From assembly GCA_043228905.1 (NCBI GenBank), contig JBHGNT010000013.1, positions 10,478,001 through 10,542,000 on the forward strand: DNA of 64,000 nucleotides. The letters are read 5' to 3'. The notes beneath the pieces are model-generated. The model was not told where the DNA came from, searched no databases, and was given only the letters and a program-made list of their open reading frames with translations. Numbering within the stretch: position 1 is the stretch's first letter; each line of letters begins with the position of its first letter. Source of the DNA: Azolla caroliniana (lineage: Eukaryota; Polypodiophyta). A program made the translations under genes and the position numbers. Below are positions 42,270 through 52,486 of the stretch, piece by piece.

Positions 42270-45091
42270 CATGGTACGCCCGTGGGACAGTACCTTGTAC
42301 GTCGAATCCACATCCGACCCTTGGTATTCTTCGTCCAAAATATCCAGAATGCTTTGTTCGAGAGTCTCCAATGGTTCATCTGGAATTGGTTGTTGTTGTT
42401 GTTGTGGTTGCTGCTGCTGCTGTTGTTGCTCCGTTGATGGCTGCTGTGACTGGTCCTTTGGTGGATGTTGCGGCTGCTCCTTCGTTTGTTGCTCTGACAC
42501 CAGCGTCTTGTCGTTGCTCCCTCCGTCGTAGTGGTCTCCGGTTCACTGGTTCCGGGCTAGCCCTCTGTTGGCGACGGTTCCTCATCACTAAGGTTAACCG
42601 TTGTCGCTTCCCGTGCTTTTTCTTCCCGAACCCGGGACCACTCGTAGCTTTCAAACTGGATTTGAGCGTCCAGCCTATCATCGTCTAGCTGAGCTACGAG
42701 TTGCTGGACCTGCGCCAGCTGTTCATCAGCCAGGACTTGGAAGTCGTCGGCCAGCTCGTCCCGTATGGCGGTGAAGTCCTCGGAAGTCAACGTGTAACAA
42801 TCATCTCCTTCCTTCCGCCGGTTTGCCACGTCTGCCCGTAGCAATTGGAGTTTTGCTGCATTTTGTGCCCACTTTGTCCACCATCTTACGGAGCTTTCGT
42901 TAATCAAGCGTTTTGTCTGATTCAGCCATGCCCGGAGGATGCATTGAATCTGGCCCGTTCCCAATTGCGATTTGATCTTCGCAGCTTGCCGTTCCTCCTT
43001 CAATTGCTTGATGATTTTGACGTTGTCTTCCGCCTGCTCCTTGTAATGCGTTAATTGCCTTTGATATGTACTTTGTAATTTTTGCAATACCGTTGACGCT
43101 CTCTCCTTTTCTTCCTGCTGCTGCTTCTGGAGCTCCATCCGGACCTTCTCTGCCTCGTCCAACCGTCTTGTATTTTCCGCTCGTTCGTCGGCGAGCGCCG
43201 TCGCGGCCCGATCAACTTCCTGCTGGAGCTCGACCACCCATTCCTTATGCTCCATTTCCAGCCGTTTGTAGTCCCGGTGCAGGTGCTCAAAATCATCTGT
43301 CTTTTGCTTGAGCCGTGCGTTGATCTGTCGACGGGCCCGGTCCTTGCGGTCCTTCTGCTGGCGGAGCTCTTCTTTTAGCCGTTCAATTTCCGTTTCCGCC
43401 GTCTTCCGCAGCTTGTCCTTTTCCTGCAGCACTTTGTCTTTTTCTTCCCTTAGCCGGTCGTACGCTTGATGGCCTTTCCGGAGGCTCTCCTCTGCCCGGC
43501 GGAGGTTCTCAGCAGTCTTCTTTAATTCTGCTTCGGCCGCTGTCTTCAATTCCCGTTCACGGCTCCTGAGCGCTTCTTGTGCGGCAAGTTCATCTCTCAA
43601 TTTTGCAAGCTCCTGGGCTTGCGCCGCATCTTTCTCTGTGACGGGTTCCGTTGCCGGGGTCTTATTAGTATGTATAGGTTGGTCTGGTTCTTTATTCTGT
43701 ACACTTACCAGAGTCACCGGTGATTGGATCTGTGTTGCCGTTAAGGACATTTCTGTCGTGACCTGATCCAAGTCTTTTTCAAGGCACCGGATTCTGGACC
43801 GGGCCGTCTCTAGTTGTTCGGTTGTGATGAGCAATCATTCGCTTTGCGCTCTTTCTTCCGCCTCAATATATCCCACTGCTCCGGCAATCTGTTCGCCTAT
43901 CCACTGGAGCCATAGGCTACTGGTGCATTGTTGTTGCGCTTGCACGGAGGTTTGACGGATTGGCTCGCTTGTAGGTGGGTGGTCTCGCCTGATTGCGCCA
44001 AGTTGCAATTCCGTTTCTGCCCGTGGACCACCCTGTTGTCCTGGTTCCCCTTGCGCTTCTTCTTGGTTGGCCGAGGGAGGCTGCATTGACCTTTCCGGTT
44101 CTGGCGGGATGGGACTTCCCGGTGTTGCCATGCGCACCGGTTCCGGTTCCTCCCTTGGCGTGGGAGTCTCAGTATGGGGAACCGGTGTTCCCTCCATTTG
44201 AGGGTCTGAACGTTTCCTGGCTGCCTCAACGGTCCTTGCCGACGACCGTCACTAGAGGTGCTCCGTAGGCTCCTCCTCTATTTCCTCTTCCTAAATCCCG
44301 GCATTGAGTTTTGCCACCAAGGGGTCCGCTTCTCTATTCACCGGTCGGCGGAGTGTAACCTTTATGGGCCGTACCGGTGGTTCCTCCTGCGCATCCGTTG
44401 GCGGCTTCCGGCTGGCGCTCTCCTTTGCCGCCTGTTCTGTGTCCGCCGCCTTCCCCTTAGTGGCCTTAGAGGCCAACAACTGTTGTCTTTTGGAAGCAGT
44501 CTTTGGGGTGCCGTCCGCCACTCTTCCCCACTTCTTGGGCTAGACGGGCTGGACGGGTGGCACAAGCAAGGTGACCCACTGCGTTACGGCGTGCCATATC
44601 CTCCGTCCGTCTCGGCCTTCTTTGCCGTCTTTGCCTCTGACGATCTCGATCGCCGCACACAAACCGTCTGCGATCAATACCGGCCAATCCACCTTGATCC
44701 CTTCATAGGTGGCGATGATCATCCCTGCCCAGTTCTGCGGCATGACAGGGGGTCTAGGGTACACATGGCCGTATTCGTGGAGCACACGAGCAATCTCGCG
44801 AAACAACATATCTCCGCCGCCCTGTGTCCGGTAGCCCTTGCTGGCTAGGGAGTACTCACCAAAATACTTGATGAGTTGTTCTGAGGTCGGATTGTCAATT
44901 GTGAGTATGCCTCCCTCCAGAAGGCCTGTTAACGCTCGGATCGCCTCCGCCGTTATGACCTCTGTGTCGATTTCCTTGATCACCTTGTCGGCTTCTTTGT
45001 GTGGCGGTACCTCCATAATCATCAAGAAGCCCTCGAGCCCGTGTTGCTTTAGCCATTTCTTGGCGACTTCCGACAGCGTTTGCGGGTCCAT
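42240..45091 (-). pseudogene. Gypsy(-) extra ORF (coiled-coil protein)
   Basis: ATG 45091: MDPQTLSEVAKKWLKQHGLE, the counterpart of the gypsy(+) ORF. In-frame stops at about 44540 (TAG), 44287, 44247-44242 (TAG, TGA) and 43832 (TGA, where gypsy(+) has CGG) but no frame change at the basic linker: RSDPQ runs straight into the EEPEPVR segment. This shows that the family's ORF is a single long one. Coiled-coil about 43830-42620, then a frame change near 42560 and a tail with Gln runs (42440-42370) ending LETLEQSILDILDEE. Its stop codon lies inside the LTR. Confidence 0.8.
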
Positions 45092-45225
45092 GTTTGTGTC
45101 GAGGTCGGATTGTGGTGGCGAGGTTGGATGGCGATGAGAGTGAGATTGAGAGAGAGAGAGAGTTCAGAAAGCGGGGGTTCTCTATGCGTAGGTTCTGGTC
45201 TGATGTGGTAGTATAGGCTGGTGTG

Positions 45226-48002
45226 GCATCCGAGCCTGCTCCGTTGGCTGGCCCATTCGCTGGCATAGGTCACATTCTTTTGCGTACCGTACCGCATCTC
45301 TTAATGTCGTTGGCCACCATAGGCCAGTTTGCCATATTTTCCTGGCCGTCGCATCTCTGGCATAGTGACCTCCGACAACTCCGCAGTGGGCTTCCCATCA
45401 GTATGAGGTCCTTTTCATCGCTGCGCACAGCCCATCTCCATATGCCGTCCGCGCCCTTGTGGTAAAGTGTGTCTTGCAGTAAGCAGAAATGTCGCGTTTG
45501 CACCGCCAGGCGTTTCCTTTCGTCCTGGTTCATCTCTTCCGGAGGCAGTCCAGTGCTTAGAAACTGGTGCATATTTGTGAGCCACTTGTCTTCCTATGCC
45601 ACCATCTCATCTGCTGCCGTTTCCGTAGTGACTCGAAACAGCTCTGCATCCGGAAACTTGTCCGCTACCCCGTCACCCGTCTCTCTAGACTCTAATCGGC
45701 TTAAGTAATCCGCTACGGCATGCTGTATACTGGGTCGGTGGAATATTTCGAACTCGAATTCCTGTAACAGTAAGGTCCACCGGGCCAACTTACCGGTGAG
45801 TGACGCCTTGGACACTAGGTAAAGGAGTGCCGAATGATCTACATGGAAGGAAAACTTCCTTCCCAATAAATAATGCCGAAACTTTGTCACACTGTAGATC
45901 ATCCCTAGAGCTTCCCGTTCCGTGGTAGAGTAGTTCCGTTCCGCTTGGGATAACTTTCGGCTGGCATAGTACACTGGCCGGTACCACTTTGGCTCCGTAA
46001 GCTGCATCAATACACTTCCGATTGCGATGTCGGAGGCGTCCACGAACACATGAAATTCTTTACTCCAATCTGGAGGCTGCACTACCGGTGCTTGCGACAA
46101 TAGTACCTTGAGGGCCCTATACGCCCAATCCTCAGTGTTGGTCCACCGGAATGGTGTCCGATGTACGGTGGCATGCAACGGTGTAGCCAGGTCAGCCAAG
46201 TATCGAAGCATCCGGCTGTGCCATCAGATCTGGCCTAAGAACTAGCTCAATGTCTTTGCCGTTGCCAGCGCCGGTGCTTCTAATATGGCTTTCACTTTGT
46301 CTGGGTCGACTGCAATGCCTTCCTGGCTCATAATATGTCCTAGTAAGGTTCCACTGGACACGCCAAATACACACTTCGCCGGATTCAAGCTTAGCCGATA
46401 CGCTCTACACTTTTCTAGACAAAGATGGAGGTGCTGAAAATGGTCCTCCTCCCAGCTATAGACGGCGAAATCGTCAAGGAAAACCTGCATAAAAGCCGGG
46501 ATATATTCACCAAAGATTTCCATGATGATTCGTTGAAATGTTGCCGGTGCGGTTTTGAGTCCAAACATCATCACCACGGCCACAAACACCCCCCATTCGG
46601 TGACGAAAGCCGTTTTCTCTTGATCGTCGGGATGCATCCGGATCTGATTGTACCCGCTGAATCCGTCTAGAAAACTATAGACCTCATGGCCGGCGACGGC
46701 ATCCAACACTCCATCTGTGAACGGAAGTGGAAACGCATCCGTTACCGTAGCCGCATTGAGTTTCCGGTAGTCCACACAAACTCGAATTTTTCCGTTCTTT
46801 TTCGGTACGACTACGATCGGGCTCAACCATGTCGCTTTCTTTACTGGACGGATAAAGCCCACTCTTAGCAGTTTGTCGATTTCCTCCTTGACTTTGGCAG
46901 CATAATTGGGATTCATCCGGTACCGTCTCTGTGCCACTAGTTTTGCGTCCTTGCTCAAGTGAATTTGATGCTGGTATAACTGAGGGTCGAGCCCTCGCAT
47001 GTCTTCGTATGACCAGGCGAACACGTTGCGGAATTCTGTGAGAAGTGTAAGCATCGCCGTTTTGTCTTCAGACTTCATCTCCTTGGCGATGTGCACTGAT
47101 TTTGCTTCGTCCGTGGTCCCTAGGTTCACCTCTTCAAGTTGCGACGCTTTTAGGCACTGTGAAATGGCCATTTCCCGTTCCAACGCTTCCTGAGCTTGCC
47201 GTAACTCTCGGATTGCGTCTTTATCCGGTTCTGCTTCAATCTCTTCCGATTGCGGTAAGTATGGTGCTACTGCTTCGGCAATGTCAATTTCGAAGAGGGG
47301 TACGATCTTCGGGTTTTCCTGCAAGTACTGAGCTTCTTCTTCGTCAGCTAACCCTTCTAGCATGTTGACGCACTCTGCATACAACGATGTACATTCCTTG
47401 CCAGTGCTTGTCCTTGGCTGTGTTGGTAACCGTACCTTGGCTTTTCCTCGCCGGAAGGTAATTATATTTTTCCTCCAATTCAGTTTGATATGTGCCGTTT
47501 TCAACCACGGCCGCCCCAGCAATAGCGGGTATGCGCCTTGTGCCTGTAATTGTAGCACTACTGTCGAGATGTGAAATGTATGACCGCCAACGATGACTTC
47601 TAATTTTCGTATTAATCCTGTCGGCCGCACTGAGCTTGTATCGGCCATCCGTAACCAGAACGGACACGGGTCCCACTCGTGGATTCCTAGAGCATCACAC
47701 GTCCGGAGGCTTATTACATTCACCCCGGAGCCTCTGTCTATAACTGTGTTGGGGAGTTCTTTCCCTTTTACAATGGCAGTGATTACCAGACTGTTGGTGT
47801 CCACCACCGTTGGTCCCTCCTCCGGATTCAAGAAGACTACCGGTGCCGGTGATGATTCTCCTGCCGTCATGGCCGTCTTTAGTCCTTCCGTGAATCTTGG
47901 CACGAGCTATAGGCGTCTTCCTAGTGGCAACGTAATCTGGCATCACTCGCAACGCCAGCCATGTCTCGTTCTCGGAGTGACTGCCGCCGGCAAGCCCTAC
48001 GG
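45226..48002 (-). pseudogene. Gypsy(-) pol lacking the integrase core
   Basis: Protease region reads VIDRGSGVNVISLRTC, with Arg after the catalytic Asp. RT is complete by motif: WLSPIVVVPKKNGKIRVCVD, VMMFGLKTAPATFQRI, QVFLDDFAVYSWEEDH. RNase H FHVFVDASDIAIGSVLMQL. The integrase starts (FCLLQDTLYHKGADGIWRW), is frame-shifted near 45400, reaches the zinc-binding CQRMGQ-equivalent, and then jumps at about 45226 to sequence matching 35640 of gypsy(+). About 1.35 kb with the D, D, E core and C-terminal module is deleted. Nonsense codons at 47908 (TAG, CAG expected), about 46241 and about 46230. Confidence 0.88.
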
Positions 48003-48727
48003 TGTCGTGCCTTTCGGCTCCAGATCGTTGCGTGAGTCGGGTGGGAACCGCTGGGGTTTTGGACTAGGAAGAGGAGAGTTTTAAGGCTAATAAGAATATA
48101 AATATGTTGTAAGAAAGGGTTATAGCAAACTCGTGAATCCCACGAGTGTATTGTATTAGATTAATCAATATGAATATAAGAATATAAACTTCGGTTGAAA
48201 GAGAATGATATAGAATTCTCGTGAATCCCACGAGTATAGTTTATTAATTGGTGTTTTTTAGAAACATATCCAGTTTCCAAGTATTTCACACACAATTACA
48301 TTGTGCTTCCCATCCTTATGTAGTGATGAGGAAGTCTTAGTAATCCATGCTTTTTCTCTAACTATAGACCCCATGCTTTTCCTATAGATAGACTATATGC
48401 TTTATCTAAAGTGATCATGCTTTTTCTAACTTGTGCGTTTTTTATCATGCACGCTAGATGTGTATGTGTAGCTTTTTCTTTTGTTATGCGTTTTTCTAAT
48501 GTTTATCCTAGCGTGAATTTACCTTTCTATGTGGGACATCTATGCTTTAACACTAATGAAATGCTAGTGTAATGGTAAGACATTACATTATTAACATGGA
48601 GGTGCAAGGTTCGAATCTTGCCCTATGCATGTTCCATTTATTTTGCTATTTTCTTCTATTTCTTCATTTTTTATTGAATCTAATACTATATACGTTTTTC
48701 ACGTAGTATACAAAATACACTACGACA
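48003..48727 (-). repeat. Solo LTR of the GAG-only family inside gypsy(-)
   Basis: 725 bp in minus orientation, TGTCGTAGTG...GGCACGACA. Flanks are ACGG at 47999-48002 and 48728-48731 (4 bp duplication). Without it, gypsy(-) reads AATACCGTAGGGCTTGCCGG, matching gypsy(+) 31508 on. More diverged from the LTRs at 22494 and 24861 than these are from each other, so an older insertion. Confidence 0.88.
48560..48632 (+). other. tRNA-like module in the solo LTR
   Basis: A box GCTAGTGTAATGGTAAG (48563-48579), B box GGTTCGAATC (48608-48617). Same antisense placement as in the full-length copy. Confidence 0.5.
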
Positions 48728-50721
48728 ACGGTATTATCCTTTTGCCGCTGTAAGTCTGTGACATTTTGCTCGTTTTCTTTTTTCACCCATTCCGTCGCTT
48801 GCTTCCGGATGGTCTCCTGCGTCTCCCATTCCTTGGCCATGCCCTTCGACCTTGTGGTCACCTGCTGCAGATCTACCACTTCAGGGACTACCATATTTAC
48901 TGTCGGTCGTTTGTCATAGCTCTTCGCCGGGCATTGATTACTATAATGGCCTTCCTGTCGGCAGTAGTAGCAGTAGCCTTTCCGGGTATTGCTGGATTCG
49001 GCATTGTTTGTTGTACCCGAGGTAGGTCCCGTGGTAAGCGCGGGGTTTTGGGCCGGTTGGTTGCTTGAAGCTCCTTGTTCCGGATCCCGTGGGTAGCTGC
49101 CTTTTTTGAAATGTCATTTTTTGTTATAGTTCTTCTTATTGCGGTACTCTTGACGAGGTTGGTCGTTATATCTGCCGTATTCCTCCCGTTGCTGACAATA
49201 CCCGGGGGAGTGCTCCCGGTCGTAATGTTCGTATCGTCTATTGTAATCTCGGTACCGATCATATCTATCATGCCGATCAGAGTTATCCCGTCGATCACCG
49301 TACCGGACATCATTCTCCCGTCGATCGCCATACCGGACATCCTGTGCCGGTCGGTCGCGGTCCATTCGCCGTCAGCGTTCCTCTTCTTCATCCCGGCTGC
49401 TGCGTGGCTCTATTTGTCTGACGGGCGGTGCTTGCCGGTTCAATAGATTATACTCCCACCTATCCGTCGTATGGCCCTTGGATTGACAGATTACACATTG
49501 CGTCCTCATAGTGCATTCTAGTGCCGAGTGTCCGGAATTCAAGCAGGTTGTGCATTGTATTGCTTGCCGAAACCGGAGGTCTTCATCGGACGGTAACGCC
49601 CGTTGGAGTGCTCCTAGTGTGAGCCAGGAGCTTGTCTTTTCCATCTCTCTCACCCGGTCAATGACCTGGTCGATGGTACTTGTGCGGAAGTCAATTACCG
49701 TGCAAACCATTCGTAGGGGTTCCCAGAGCGCATTTAAGAATATAGTCCGTAATTCCTCCTCCGGGGGTGCGCGGGCAAGCTGACTATGCATCCGTTGAAA
49801 CCGGATGACAAACTGGGGAATGCTCTCCCCTGCCTCCTGTCGGATGGTATAAAATAAGCCCACCATTACTGTTTGGTCCACCTCCTTTTGGAAAAAATGC
49901 AAGAATTTAGCTTTTAAATCTGTGAAGGTGGTGATGGTAGACGGGTCCTACGTCCGGCGCCATCTCGCTGTTGGTCCCTCCAATGTGACGCCAAATTCCG
50001 CTATCTTAGAGCGTTCCTCTTCCTCCGGGGTCAATCCCTGGGACACATGGTTTGCTTCCCATGTTTGTTCAAAGGCGTGAACATGAGCTTCCGCGTCCGG
50101 ATCATCTCTATACTTGGAGTACTGGAACGGCATGTCGTCGTCCGGTATCGGTGCGTGGGTAGGCGGTGTTGGTGGTCGTTCCTGGTTTTTCTCCGGCGTC
50201 GGTGGTCTTTCCTGATTTGTTTCCGGCGGCGGTGGTCTTTCCTCTTCTTTTGGTGACGGAGGCCTGTCCTCCTCGACTTCCGGTGTCAGAGGTCGCTCTT
50301 CCTCTACTGGTTCCGGAGGTTCCAGCCTTAGCAATTCCGGTTCCGGTGTCGGTAAGGTGTCTGATCCTTCGTCCTCCGGTCCGCCCGGGGTTTCGTTGCT
50401 GCTACGGTAGTTCGTGTGCACGTTGTATTCCCCTTCGGAATCCGATTCATACGCTGAAAAGGCTTCTGCTTCGCCTTCTCCGCTTGCCAACGCCTGGAGA
50501 AGGGATTCGGTTTCCCGGAGGCTGCTTAGGCTGCTGTCGTCGTCTGAGTGCGATGTTTGCTGTAACCAGAGGGACTCCTCTGCTCCTCTCCGGATTACAT
50601 TGGAAAACGAGTGATCCGCTCTAATTTCCTGCGCCGCTTGCTGAAAAGCCTCCCGTCTCCTTTGCCTTTCGGCAAGGCATCGAGTTCGATCTGTAACCAG
50701 GTCGTGCGTTGATCTAGTCAT
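48728..50721 (-). pseudogene. Gypsy(-) gag with capsid present
   Basis: ATG 50721: MTRSTHDLVTDRTRCLAERQ. A Pro/Glu-rich repeat tract (about 50330-50160, PPTPEKNQERPPTP type) then MPFQYSKYRDDPDAEAHVHA. The capsid core follows a TAG at about 49945: AKFLHFFQKEVDQTVMVGLF, AGESIPQFVIRFQRMHSQLA and ELRTIFLNALWEPLRMV. Then CTTCLNSGHSALEC and CVICQSKGHTTDRW, two knuckle-like units. TGA at 49372 separates an Arg/Tyr/Asp-rich linker and the final CCHC (YCYYCRQEGHYSNQC-like). Ends where the solo LTR splits it. This is the fullest gag of the family in the window. Confidence 0.85.
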
Positions 50722-50749
50722 CCATTCGTGCCGTCGTTCGTTGCAAAAA

Positions 50750-50767
50750 CAGGAATCGTGGTCGCCA
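50750..50767 (-). promoter_or_regulatory. Gypsy(-) primer-binding site
   Basis: TGGCGACCACGATTCCTG on the minus strand. Confidence 0.7.
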
Positions 50768-50774
50768 AAAACTG

Positions 50775-51009
50775 TGTTAATTCTTAGGGCCGGACAATGG
50801 CCTAACACAAGGTGTCTACGGAAGACACTTCACCAAAGGGGTGTTACGGCAAGAGGATTAGAATCAATGATTAATCTGACTTAATTAGGCTACTTAGTAA
50901 GATCGTCCTTAATAATCACACGCGTAAGATATAACAATGAATGCAGAACGACAATTAACATAGAGAGATAAAAACACTAAGCTTTATTAATTAACCGCTG
51001 CTCATTACA
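50775..51009 (-). repeat. Gypsy(-) 5' LTR lacking U3
   Basis: 235 bp. Homology with the full LTR stops at CATTACA (51009), about 22 bases downstream of where the TATA box should begin, then Copia B flank sequence starts. Only R-U5 is present. Confidence 0.8.
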
Positions 51010-51023
51010 CAGTGGCAGCAACT

Positions 51024-51612
51024 TGTTGCGTGTATGTCCCTCTAGTGGAAGGATGATCCGACTGTTCTGAAAGTCGACAGTCGAAGAGTCGGAAAACAGG
51101 AGCCGAGTTGATGAGGAACTCGGCCGAGGCCAAAACCAGAATCGTGTAAATAGCCAACTTGCGAGACTATAATTTGTAAATAGTCTAAGTGTGCGCCCCA
51201 TGAGGGCTATGTATGTAAATAACTAGAAAGTTGTGTAAGTATATATGCAACTAGGGCAAACTCTTAGTTGTGTGTGGGAAAAAAGAACAGAGTTAGAACT
51301 ATAGAACAGATGAGTGAGAGAGAGAGTGAGAGAGAGAGAAGTGTGAGCCGCGCCATATCTATGTGAGTAACAGCAAATGCGAAGAGCCCTATGCGGCTGA
51401 TACACTCGACAAAGTGTTGTATTCCTCTCGGTGTTGTATATCCACTTTCTATAGTGAAGAAATCTGTTCACCCGTGGTTTTCCCCGTTTTAGAGTTTCCA
51501 CTTAAATCTCTATGCACCATTGTTCATCTTGTCTTTTCTGGTATTTCTGTAATTCGTATTTCAGCATTGTCTGCTCATTGTGATTTATATATTCCGCAAC
51601 GATTTCTCAACA
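51024..51612 (+). repeat. Copia B 5' LTR (copy 2)
   Basis: 589 bp, TGTTGCGTGTATG...TTTCTCAACA. The difference in length from copy 1 lies mostly in the GA run (51310-51343). Confidence 0.85.
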
Positions 51613-51615
51613 AAG

Positions 51616-51627
51616 TGGTATCAGAGC
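51616..51627 (+). promoter_or_regulatory. Copia B primer-binding site (copy 2)
   Basis: TGGTATCAGAGC, exact. Confidence 0.9.
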
Positions 51628-51640
51628 TTGAGCTGCAAGC

Positions 51641-52248
51641 ATGGAAGGAGGTGTGAGCGGATTCCCAGGTATGATAGTTCTAAACTCTCAGAACTATGTA
51701 GACTGGAAGATAAAGATCGAAGACCTTCTCATAGTAAAAGACCTGTACGAGCCAATCAATAGAGCAGAAATACCTAGGGGGGTATTGGAGTCGGACTGGA
51801 AGCTTTTGAATACGAAGGCAGTGGCCACAATCCGACAACGTGTCAATGTAAGTGTCCTTTAGCATGTGGCAAACGACACGAATGCCCACGAGATGTGGCA
51901 GAAGCTGTCGGGTTTGTACGAGAGGAAGAACGTGCTAAACAGAACCTCGCTAATGAGAAAGATCGTACGACTGAAATACAAAGACGGTGAGAGCATCGTC
52001 GAACACATCATCACATTTATGGGGTATGTAAATCAACTTGTTGCGACCAAGTTTCCCTTGGATGACGCAATGCAGGCCATCCTGCTGATGTGCACACTAC
52101 CGGAAAGTTGGGAGAACCTGGTGGTTAATCTCAGCACCTCCTGTCAAGAAGAGAACTTGTCTTTACAAATGGTGAAGACAAGCATCCTAAACGAGGAGGC
52201 AAGGAGAAAGGACAAAGGAGTCCTGTCCCAAACGGAGTCGAATCTGAT
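51641..52248 (+). pseudogene. Copia B gag (copy 2), truncated
   Basis: Same as 26615-27222 with few substitutions (for example INRAEI for IDRAEI and ERKNVLNRTS for KRKNALNKTS). It has the same TAG after VNVSVL and the same truncation point by gypsy LTR sequence. Confidence 0.85.
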
Positions 52249-52486
52249 TGTTAACTCTTAGGGCCGGACAATGGCCTAACACAGGGTGTCTACTGAAGAC
52301 ACTTCACCAAAGGGGTGTTACGGCAAGAGGATTAGAATCAACGATTAATCCGACTTAATTAGGCTACTTAGTAAGATCGTCCTTAATAATCACACGCGTA
52401 AGATATAACAATGAATGCAGAACGGCAATTAACACAGAGAGATAAAAACACTAAGCTTTATTAATTAACCGCTGCTCATTACATTG
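52249..52486 (-). repeat. Gypsy R-U5 fragment inside Copia B copy 2
   Basis: 238 bp, begins TGTTAACTCTTAGGGCC exactly as at 27223 and stops at CATTACATTG, before U3. It is followed directly by Copia B integrase sequence. Confidence 0.82.

Larger units (their letters stand above)
27223..51009 (-). mobile_element. Gypsy(-): Ty3/gypsy element inserted in Copia B gag
   Basis: Minus-strand element in pieces: 3' LTR (27223-27313 plus 41919-42269), extra ORF (45091-42240), pol (about 48002-45226), gag (50721-48728), PBS (50767-50750) and a truncated 5' LTR (50775-51009). Copia C (27314-41918) interrupts the 3' LTR and a solo LTR (48003-48727) interrupts gag. The left flank CTGAT would be its target duplication, but the right side is rearranged so no match remains. 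The same family as gypsy(+) by protein, PBS and LTR. Lacks the integrase core. Confidence 0.85.

Noticed and set aside
42271-42688. Cys- and Val-rich plus-strand frames
   Set aside because: Antisense of Gln-run codons in the gypsy(-) extra ORF.
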